Shown: positions 56,098 through 64,000 of the stretch, piece by piece
Numbering within the stretch: the stretch's first letter is position 1
Layout: the number at the start of each line of letters is the position of its first letter
Assembly (NCBI RefSeq): GCF_003086295.3
Contig: NC_092039.1
Span: 67,413,649-67,477,648, forward strand
From: Arachis hypogaea
Taxonomy: Eukaryota; Streptophyta; Magnoliopsida; Fabales; Fabaceae
Reading direction: 5' to 3'
Length of the DNA: 64,000 nucleotides
Notes under the pieces: generated by a model
The model's input: the letters and a program-made list of their open reading frames with translations, nothing else
Told to the model about the DNA's origin: nothing
The model's database searches: none
Made by a program: the position numbers and the translations under genes

Positions 56098-57751
56098 TGA
56101 TGAGCGGATAATTCATACGCTTTTTGGCATTGTTTTTAGGTAGTTTTTATTAGGATCTAGCTACTTTTAGGGATGTTTTCATTAGTTTTTATGCTAAATT
56201 CACTTTTCTGGACTTTACTATGGGTTTGTTTGGTTTTTTGTGATTTCAGATAATTTCTGGCTGAAATTGAGGGACCTGAGGAAAACTCTGATAAAAGGCT
56301 GACAAAGGACTGCTGATGCTGTTGGATTCTGACCTCCCTGCACTCGAAATAGATTTTCTGGAGCTACAAAACTCCAAATGGCGCGCTCTCAATGGCGTTG
56401 GAAAGTAGACATCCAGAGCTTTCCATCAACATATAATAGTCCATACTTTATTCGTGATTAGATGATGTAAACTGGCGCTCAACGCCAGTTCCATGCTGCA
56501 TTCTGGAGTCAAACGCCAGAAACACGTCACGAACCAGAGTTGAACGCCAAAAACACGTTACAACTTGGCGTTCAACTCCAAGATAAGCCTCAGCTCGTGT
56601 AAAGATCAGTCTCAGCCCAAGCACACACCAAGTGGGCCCCGGAAGTGGATTTATGCATTAATTACTTACTTCTGTAAACCCTAGTAACTAGTTTAGTATA
56701 AATAGAACTTTTTACTATTGTATTTTCTTCTTTGGTCTCAGTTTTATTTTATTATTCATCTGAGGAGACTATTGATCATGTTTTGGGGGCTAGCCATTCG
56801 ACCATGCCTGAACCTTCATCACTTATGTATTTTCAACGGTGGAGTTTCTATACACCATAGATTAAGGGTGTGGAGCTCTGCTGTACCTCAAGTTTTAATG
56901 CAATTACTACTATTTTCTATTCAATTCGACTTATTCTTATTCTAAGATATTCGTTGCACTTCAACATGATGAATGTGATGATCTGTGACACTCATCATCA
57001 TTCTCACCTATGAACGCGTGACTGACAACCACTTCCGTTCTACCTTAGACTGGGCGCATATCTCTTGGATTCCTTAAGCAGAATCTTCGTGGTATAAGCT
57101 AGAATTGATGGCGGCATTCATGGGAATCCGGAAAGTTTAACCTTGTCTGTGGTATTTCGAGTAGGATTCCGGGATTGAATGACTGTGACGAGCTTCAAAC
57201 TCGCGATTGTTTGGCGTAGTGACAGACGCAAAAGGATCGATGGATCTTATTCTGACATGATCGAGAACCGACAGATGATTAGCTGTCCTGTGATAGAGCA
57301 TTTGGACCATTTTCACTGAGAGGATGGGATGTAGCCATTGACAACGGTGATGCCCTACATACAGCTTGCCATGGAAAGGAGTAAGAAGGATTAAAGGAAG
57401 GCAGTAGGAAAGCAGAGATTCCGAAAGGACACAGCATCTCCTTGCACTTATCTGAAATTCCTACCATTGAATTACATGAGTAACTCTATCTTTATTTCGT
57501 GTTTATTATTTATTACTATTCGAAAATCCATAACCATCTATTATCCGCCTGACTGAGATTTACAAGGTGACCATAACTTGCTTCATACCAACAATCTCTG
57601 TGGGATCAACCCTTACTCACGTAAGGTATTACTTGGATGACCTAGTGCACTTGCTGGTTAGTTGTACGGAGTTGTAACTAATTGTGATTCACGTTTGAGA
57701 GCGCTACCAAGTTTTTGGCGCCATTGTTGATAATCACAATTTCGTGCACCA
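56098..57751 (+). repeat. E5 3' LTR
   Basis: 1,654 bp, the most complete LTR of this subfamily here. TATAAATAG is at 56697-56705; palindromes lie at 56473-56580. An internal copy of the primer-site start, TGGCGCCATTGTTGA, is at 57716-57730, preceded by ACCAAGTTTT as at the real boundary. Confidence 0.92.
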
Positions 57752-57756
57752 GTATT
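57752..57756. repeat. Target site duplication of E5, right copy (GTATT)
   Basis: Same as 47157-47161; RPA1-like intron sequence resumes here. Confidence 0.92.
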
Positions 57757-57773
57757 GCGAGCCACCATTTCAG

Positions 57774-58698
57774 TAGACTCCGCAGTAATGAGGTTGGGGA
57801 TTTAGTATGTGTAATTGATGATGAATCTTTTGATTGGAAGCTAATACGGACTATTGATAATCTTAAGGGAAACAATGAGGTACGCACTATTACTTTTTTA
57901 ACATCTTTTAGTGCTATGTAAGAAGTACTCATGTTAATTGATTTTTTTAAAATTGTAGACATCCCTTACCCATTCAATTCATTAATTTTTTTTAATAGGA
58001 TGGACAATTCTTTGTGGTTGGAAAAATTAAGGAGATTGTTGAAGATCCGGAGTGGTGGGTTTTTTCTTGTGTTTGCGGTCATCCTATTGTAGGTGATGAT
58101 AATGTGTTTCATTGTCAGCTGTGCAGTAGAGAGGTTCAGCATTTTATGATAAGGTAAATCCAGGTTATGATTTACAAATTTTCTTTCGTGTGTTCTGATT
58201 CAATAATATAAGTAGCCTTCATGTATCAGCCTCTTCTTGCACTCAAAAATAGGTGAATCTCATATTTACTTTCTTTGTTATAGTTACAGGATTAAGATAC
58301 TTGTTGAAAACGGGACTTCTTGTGGAACGTTTGTCTTGTTAGACAGCGCAGCCACTAAGCTATTAGAGAGAACCTGTTCTGATGTCTTTTTGTTGTTAGA
58401 AGATAAAATGGATGTATGGTTTATCCACTTAGATTTTATTGCTGTATACTCTATGAATAAGTATTTCTTATACTTCATTTTTGTCCACTAATTAGTGATC
58501 ACTTTTCAATATCTATGATAGAGAATTGAGCACCGATACTGTCCACAGTTTTTTCATAAACTCCTTGGAAAAGAAATTATTTTCAAAGTTCAAGCAAAGA
58601 GGATTAGCACTCAGGGTTATTGTTGTACCTTTAAAGTCATCAATGTCATTAGTGATGCACATTTTTTCAACAAACTTCAGGCTGATCAGTGCATCAAG
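57774..58698 (+). pseudogene. RPA1-like gene, 3' exons, C-terminus missing
   Basis: Exons with matching phases: 57774-57879, 57999-58153, 58284-58413 and 58522-58698. The first joins in frame to the exon ending at 46977 across E5. The translation has EDPEWWVFSCVCGHP, then HCQLCSREVQ: the four-cysteine zinc ribbon of the RPA1 C-terminal DNA-binding domain (CxC...CxxC). The OB-fold strands YRIKILVENGTSCGTFVLLD and LLGKEIIFKVQ follow. A donor GT follows 58698, but the next exon is not recognisable and E6 begins about 160 bases on, so the end is probably lost. These exons themselves show no stop or frameshift. Confidence 0.7.
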
Positions 58699-58855
58699 GT
58701 TAGTACTCTTTCTTTATGTTAGATATGAATGAATTGGAGGAATCATTTTTATATATAGTTTGTTGATCCCTATTTTCTAATTATTTGGTTATTGTTTTGA
58801 ATGATTTTCAAGGCTATTGGCTTTTTTTTTGGAATTACACTTACACTATGTAATT

Positions 58856-59877
58856 CTCCACAACTAACCAGCAAGTGCACTGGGTCGTCCAAGTAATACC
58901 TTACGTGAGTAAGGGTCGATCCCACAGAAATTGCCTGCTTGAAGCAAGCTATGGTTATCTTATTATTCTTAGTCAGGATACCAATAGGGTTCTTTAGTTT
59001 CAATTGAAAAAAGTGAAGGAGCATGAAATGAGTATTTGTTACGCAGTAATGGAGAATGTGTTGGAGTTTTGGAGATACTTTGTCTTCTGAATCTCTGCTT
59101 TCCTACTGTCATTTTCTTCACCCACGCAAGGTTCCTTCTATGGCAAGCTGTGTGTTGGTGGATCACCATTGTCAATGGCCACCATTCATCCTCTCAGTGA
59201 AAGAGTACAAAGTTCAGATCTAAAATGTCATGAGGTACAAAATAAATCTCTAAAAGTTGTTTAAATACTAAACTAGTAACCTAGGTTTACAGAAAATGAG
59301 TAAACTAAGATAGATAGTATAGAAATCCACTTCTGGGGCCCACTTGGGGTGTGCTGGGGCTGAGACTTGAGCTTTTCATGTGCCTGGGCTGTTTCTAGAG
59401 TTAAACAACATGTTGTAACCTATTTTGGGCGTTTAACTCCAATTTGTAACCTGTTTCTGGCGTTTAACACCAGAATGGAACATGGAACTGGCGTTAAATG
59501 CCAATTTACGTCATTTATCTTCGAAAAAAGTATGGACTATTATGTATTGCTGGAAAGCCCTGGATGTCTACTTTTCAACCCAATTAAGAGCGCTCCAATT
59601 GAACTCTTGTAACTCTAAAAAATCTATTCCGAGTGCAGGGAGGTTAGAATCCAACAACATCAGCAGTCCTTTTTCAGCCTGAATCAGATTTTTGCTCAGC
59701 TCCCTCAATTTTAGCCAGAAAATACCTGAAATCACAGAAAAACACACAAACTCATAGTAAAGTCCAGAATTATGAATTTGTCCTAAAAACTAATAAAAAT
59801 ATACTAAAAACTAACTAAAACATACTGAAAACTACATGAAATTACCCCCAAAAAGCGTATAAAATATCCGCTCATCA
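58856..59877 (-). repeat. E6 3' LTR, shortened
   Basis: Begins (minus strand) TGATGAGCGGATATTTTATA at 59877 and can be followed to about 58856. The middle part after the TATA region, several hundred bases in other LTRs, is missing, and the last hundred or so bases are absent or diverged. Palindrome units lie near 59395-59510. The right-hand boundary with the RPA1-like sequence is uncertain by tens of bases. Confidence 0.78.
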
Positions 59878-60914
59878 CAACACCAAACTTAAACTGTTGC
59901 TTGTCCCCAAGCAACTAGATAAATAAAATAGGATAAAAATAAATCAAGGAGCAATAATATCTCAGAGTTTTAAGTGAAGCTCAGATTTTAATTAGATGAG
60001 CGGGACTAGTAGCTTTTTGCTTCCGAACAGTTTTGGCATCTCACTTTATCCTTTGAAATTAAGAATGATTGGCATCCATAGAAACTCAGAATTCAGATAG
60101 TATTATTGATTCTCCTAGTTTAGTATGTTGATTCTTGAACACAGCTACTTTATGAGTCTTGGCCGTGGCCCTAAGTATTACCACCAGATACATAAATGCC
60201 ACAGACACATAACTGGGTGAACCTTTTCAGATTGTGACTTAGCTTTGCTAAAGTCCCCAATTAGAGGTGTCCAGAGTTCTTAAGCACACTCTTTTGCTTT
60301 GGATCACGACTTTAACCACTCAGTCTCAAGTTCTTCACCTAGACCTTCATGACACAAGCACATGGTTAGGGACAGCTTGATTTAGCCACTCTGGCCAGGA
60401 TTTTATTCCTTGAGGCCCTCCTCTCCATTGATGCTCAAAGCCTTGGATCCTTTTTGCCCTTACCTTTTGGTTTAAAGGGCTATTGGCTTTTTCTACTGCT
60501 CCTTCTTTTTTTTTCACTGCTTTTTCTTTCTTCAAGAATCAATTTCATGATTTTTTAGATCATCAATAACATTTCTCTTATTCATCATTTTTTCAAGAGC
60601 CAACAATTTTAACATTCATAAAATTCAATATAAAAAATATGCACTGTTCAAGCATTCATTTAGAAGACAAAAAGTATTGCCACCACATATAAATAATTAG
60701 AATTTTCCTTATTAAAAACTTGAAAAAAAATATTGCCTCTTTATTCTAAAAATCTGCTATTTTATTCATGTTTGATGATAATGAGAAAAATAAATTATAG
60801 CTTAATTGGAGATAAAATTAAAATAAAGATACTAATTACTACTACTCATATATAACTTCTAAGGTAAATTCCTAATAAGAACAATTATCACAGAGTTAAG
60901 ACTAAGATTAGGAC
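59878..60914 (-). other. E6 3' non-coding region
   Basis: Carries the same conserved blocks as E1-E5 in antisense. Next to the LTR are TAAGTTTGGTGT (59880-59891, minus) and the perfect hairpin TTGCTTGTCCCCAAGCAA (59897-59914). No gene was seen. Confidence 0.65.
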
Positions 60915-62048
60915 TCAACAGCCTTTATTTTGGGAGGTGGATGCTCCTTTAATCTGTGGGGTGCTTGGCCCTTCAAGAGATAGCTTCTGACGCTTCAGTT
61001 CCTTAAGTTCACGCCTTTGCTCTTCTTGTTCTCCAAGCAGTTTGCAAAGCATGCTACTTTGATTTTGCTGTTCTTTCTTTTGTTGGTCCATAGCTTCTTG
61101 CAACTTGGTGACAGATGCTTCAAGACGCTCCCAGTATTCAATTTGAGGGATTTCCGGGAGGAACTCTTGTGCTTCCCTCTTGATGGGGTCATCTTGCACT
61201 TGTTGTCCTTCTATTGACTTTTTGGGGATTGGTTTCTCAATTGAGATATACTCATTTACTCCCATCTTTACCCCAGCATCTTTACATAGCATAGAGATTA
61301 AGCTTGAATAAGCCAATTTGGCATCTTTGGAGTTCTTGTTTGCAATTGTGTAAAGTTCACAAGAGATCAGTTGATAAACTTCCACTTCTTTTCCCAACAT
61401 AATGCAATGGATCATTACTACTATTTTGATGGTGACTTCAGAGCGGTTGCTAGTGGGCAGTATAGAACACCCGATGAAGTCTAGCCAGCCTCTGGCAACT
61501 GGTTTGAGATCTCCTCTCTTGAGTTGGTTTGGGACACCCTTTGTGTTGGTTGTCCACTTGGTTCCAGGGAGGCATATGTCCTCCAGAATTTCGTCCAAGC
61601 CCTTATTTGTTCTCATCATTCTCCTATTAAAGTAGTCTGGGTTATCTTGCAGTTGAAGCAGCTTGAAGATCTCTCTTATTATGTCAAGGTGGAGGTGAAC
61701 AACCTTCCCTCTGACCAGAGTTCGATAGTCATAGAAGGCGGTTCCAGCTATTCTCTGCCTGTCTGTTTGCCACAAATTAGAATAGAATTCCTGAACTATG
61801 TTTCTTCCCACCTTTGTTTCAGGATTAGCTAGAATTTCCCAGCTCCTATTTCAAATTTGCTCTTGGATCTCCGGATATTCGTCTTCTTTCAAATCGAATT
61901 TAACTTTTGGGATCACTGACCTTAGACCCATTATTTTGTAGTAATGGTCTGAATGTTCTTTGGTTAAGAACTTCCCTTGATTCTAAAGTGGTTTTGGAAT
62001 ATTCTCTTTCTTGCCTCTTGGAGTGGTTTGTTTTCCCTTAGGAGCCAT
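60915..62048 (-). pseudogene. E6 ORF2, two or more nonsense codons
   Basis: A 378-codon frame from ATG 62046-62048 (MAPKGKQTTPRGKK) to TGA 60915-60917. It is broken by TAG near 61984 and TGA near 61850 (probably CGA originally). The longest open part begins at GRNIVQEFYSNLW and includes VARGWLDFIGCSILPTSNRS, homologous to E1-E5 ORF2 (VARGWLEFIQ, IPTSNRSEV) but clearly diverged. The C-terminus is Glu/Gln/Lys-rich coiled coil followed by a Ser/Thr/Gly tail. Presence of ORF2 in both the pol-containing and pol-less elements shows it predates loss of pol. Confidence 0.8.
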
Positions 62049-62619
62049 GATCTTAGTGGGTATTGGTTTAGTGATCACGGATAAACACACCAAACTTAGA
62101 GGTTTGCTTGTCCTCAAGCAAAAGAAAGGAAAGGAGATGGATAGAGGGAGAGCCAAGTTCGAATTGTGGAGGAGAGGAGGGAGCCGAACGTGGATTTAAA
62201 GGGGAGGGGGTGGGTTTTCGAAAATTTTGAAGAAGATATGATAGAAGATATGATTTGTAAAAGATAAGTATGATAGGAAAAATATGCACTTTTAAAATTT
62301 AAAAGATATGAAAGATATTTGAAAAAGATAAATCTGAATTTTGAAAAGAAGATATGATGAGTTTAAAAAAGATTTGAGAAGAATTTAAAAAGATTTGAAA
62401 AGGATTCAAAAAGATAATTGAGTTTTGAAAAAGATTTGAAAAGAAGTTGAAGAGGATTTGAAAAAGATTTATGTGTAGAATTAAGATACATTTGATATCT
62501 TTGAAAAAGGATTTGAAAAATTAGGATTTGTAATGTGTTTATGCAAGAAATTATGGATGGAAACATGAAAATTTGAAAAAAATCAAGTTGGGAACAAAAA
62601 CTTCCTCCCTTCCACAATC
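62049..62619 (-). other. E6 spacer between array and ORF2
   Basis: TAAGTTTGGTGT (62088-62099, minus) and the hairpin TTGCTTGTCCTCAAGCAA (62105-62122) lie about 40 and 60 nt upstream of ORF2. Beyond is a purine-rich (T/C-rich in sense) tract of TTTGAAAAAGAT words to about 62590. No gene was seen. Confidence 0.65.
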
Positions 62620-62889
62620 CTGGCGTTAAACGCCCAATTGCTGCATGTTTTGGGCGTTTAACGCCCAGTTGGTGCTTGGTCTGGGCGTTTAACGCTCAGC
62701 TGTTGCTTCTAGCTAGCATTAAACGCCAGAAACTCCTTTATCACTGGGCTTTTTTTGAACACCCAGGACGCTGTAAATCTGGCGTTAAATGCCCAGAAGC
62801 TGCTTCTTTCTGGCATTTAACGCCCAGATGGTTATCTCTACTGGCGTTAAACGCCCAGTAGATGCTTCTTTTGGGCATTTAACGCCCAA
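62620..62889 (-). repeat. Palindrome array of E6
   Basis: About eight units such as GGCGTTAAACGCC and GGGCGTTTAACGCCC, T/A-centred like E2/E3. Units with unequal arms show decay. Confidence 0.88.
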
Positions 62890-63113
62890 AACAGCTTTTA
62901 CTGGTTTTTTCGCACCAGTGAGCTTCTTTTTGCTGTTTCATCCTCTGAATCCTTCTGTAACTCTGTGAACTCATGCAATTGCTATTTTATCTTGAAGATA
63001 ATTAATATGAACCTGTAAAATTATCATGTAATTAACAAATAAGCTTTGTTGATGGCTGGGTTGCCTCTCAGCAAGCGCTTCTTTATTGTCTTTAGCTGGA
63101 CTATTACTGAGCT
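62890..63113 (-). promoter_or_regulatory. E6 spacer and post-pol motif
   Basis: Directly after the integrase stop the minus strand reads ...AAAGACAATAAAGAAGCGCT then TTGCTGAGAGGCAACCCA (about 63055-63099). It is the E6 version of the block found after gag-protease in E1-E5. Confidence 0.62.
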
Positions 63114-64000
63114 TTAATCAAGTCTCAGTTTTGAGCATTCTTGCTCAAAATTGCTTTCAAGATAATGTTTGACTCTCTGTCCATTAACAATGAACTTTTT
63201 GTCAGAATCATTATCCTGAAGCTCTACGTATCCATATGGTGACACACCTATAATCACATATGGTCCTCTCCACCGGGATTTTAATTTCCTAGGGAATAAT
63301 CTGAGTCTAGAATTAAACAGCAGAACTTTCTGCCCTGGCTCAAAGACTCTGGATGACAACTTCTTATCATGCCATCTTTTTGCTTTCTGTTTGTAAATTT
63401 TTGCATTTTCGAAATCATTGAGTCTGAATTCCTCTAGCTCATTTAACTGGAGCAATCGTTTTTCTCTAGCTAACTTGGCATCAAGTTTTAGGAATCTGGT
63501 TGCCCAGTAGGCCTTGTGTTCCAGTTCCACTGGCAAGTGACAGGCTTTTCCATACACGAGCTGGTATGGAGAGGTCCCTATAGGAGTCTTGAATGATGTT
63601 CTGTATGCCCACAGAGCATCATCCAATCTTCTTGCCCAATTCCTTCTACGGTTGATCACAGTCTGTTCCAGGAATCTTTTAAGTTCTCTATTAGAGACTT
63701 CAACATGCCCATTTGTCTGTGGATGATATGGAGTTGCCACTCTGTGGCTAACTCCATATCGAACCATAGCAGAGTAAAGCTGTTTATTGCAGAAATGAGT
63801 GCCCCATTACTGATTAGTACTTTAGGGGCACCAAATCTGCTGAAGATGTGTTTCTGGAGGAATTTCAGCACTGTCTTAGTATCATTAGTGGGTGTTGCAA
63901 TAGCCTTCACCCATTTGGATACATAATCCACTGCCACTAGAATATAAGTGTTTGAGTATGATAGTGGAAAAGGCCCCATGAAGTCAATACCCCATACATC
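63114..64000 (-). pseudogene. E6 integrase, C-terminal two-thirds, frameshifted
   Basis: Ty3/gypsy integrase. The core is [13 protein letters not shown] (first catalytic Asp in VDY), then the region of the second Asp, then [16 protein letters not shown] with the catalytic Glu. The C-terminal domain ([27 protein letters not shown]) follows, to the stop at 63114. A one-base loss near 63802 separates frame 63656-63979 from frame 63114-63767. At the second Asp position the sequence reads ISNG, so Asp appears replaced by Asn. Integrase would insert the cDNA into the genome; this copy cannot be active. The N-terminal zinc-binding part is beyond the window. Confidence 0.87.

Larger units (their letters stand above)
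47162..57751 (+). mobile_element. E5: non-autonomous LTR retrotransposon in an RPA1-like intron
   Basis: 10,590 bp with two LTRs, tRNA-Asp primer site, leader, gag hairpin, gag-protease, array, ORF2 and 3' region, flanked by GTATT. It has no pol enzymes. It lies in the same orientation as the host gene, in an intron between exons ending at 46977 and starting at 57774. It groups with E1 and E4. Most of its coding parts are broken, so it is old relative to E7. Confidence 0.93.
58856..64000 (-). mobile_element. E6: element with integrase, antisense, runs off the window
   Basis: Minus-strand order from the window end: integrase, post-pol motif, palindrome array, T-rich spacer, ORF2, 3' region, 3' LTR. 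The LTR start and 3' region match the E1-E5 families, so this looks like a member of, or close to, the autonomous partner lineage. Gag, protease, RT and the other LTR lie beyond 64000. ORF2 has nonsense codons and the integrase has a frameshift, so this copy is dead. Confidence 0.85.

Overview
The window is plant nuclear DNA, almost entirely LTR retrotransposons of the Ty3/gypsy (Athila-like) class nested in one another. The best guess for the source is a legume, probably Arachis (peanut): the LTRs opening with TGATGAGCGGATAAT, with internal sequence full of GGCGTT.AACGCC palindromes, match my memory of the peanut FIDEL (autonomous) / Feral (non-autonomous) families. That name match is recall and was not searched. 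The primer binding sites are complementary to the 3' end of plant tRNA-Asp.

Layout. E1 (1-8597, tail at 26111-26211): leader, broken gag-protease, palindrome array, ORF2 and 3' LTR; its 5' LTR lies outside the window. E2 (8598-26105, target duplication CTGGT) inserted into the 3' LTR of E1. E7 (15365-22914, opposite strand, target duplication GAAGG) inserted into ORF2 of E2; it has 2.09-kb LTRs and encodes only gag plus an integrase-like tail. After a small LTR remnant (26212-26394) comes E3 (26395-37251), with a solo LTR of the E7 family (33311-35372, target duplication GTCAT) in its ORF2. The truncated 3' LTR of E3 is joined directly to gag of E4 (37252-42448), itself truncated at both ends. 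Sequence without recognised transposon homology (42449-47161 and 57752-about 58855) carries a decayed gene resembling the large subunit of replication protein A (RPA1-like). E5 (47162-57751, target duplication GTATT) sits in an intron of that gene. From about 58856 to the window end lies E6 on the minus strand: shortened LTR, ORF2, palindrome array and integrase. It is the only element here with visible pol sequence.

How it fits together. E1-E5 share one plan: LTR, tRNA-Asp PBS, AT-rich leader, hairpin, gag-protease, a conserved TTGGGAGGCAACCCA-type motif, palindrome array, pyrimidine-rich spacer, ORF2, 3' region, LTR. None of those whose interior is in the window has reverse transcriptase, RNase H or integrase between protease and ORF2. 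They look like a non-autonomous family that would need enzymes from relatives such as E6. Two subfamilies are visible: E1/E4/E5, whose array palindromes mostly have a C or G centre, and E2/E3, with T/A centres and an extra array in the leader.

The most unusual content is non-coding: (i) arrays of about 30-bp units centred on palindromes with paired changes in both arms; (ii) a 12-nt motif, TAAGTTTGGTGT, repeated on the sense strand through each element; (iii) a hairpin-plus-motif module found both at the 3' LTR boundary and just before ORF2; (iv) a hairpin about 30 nt before the gag start; (v) a GC-rich hairpin array upstream of the TATA box in the E7-family LTR. No tRNA, rRNA, CRISPR or intact host gene was seen.
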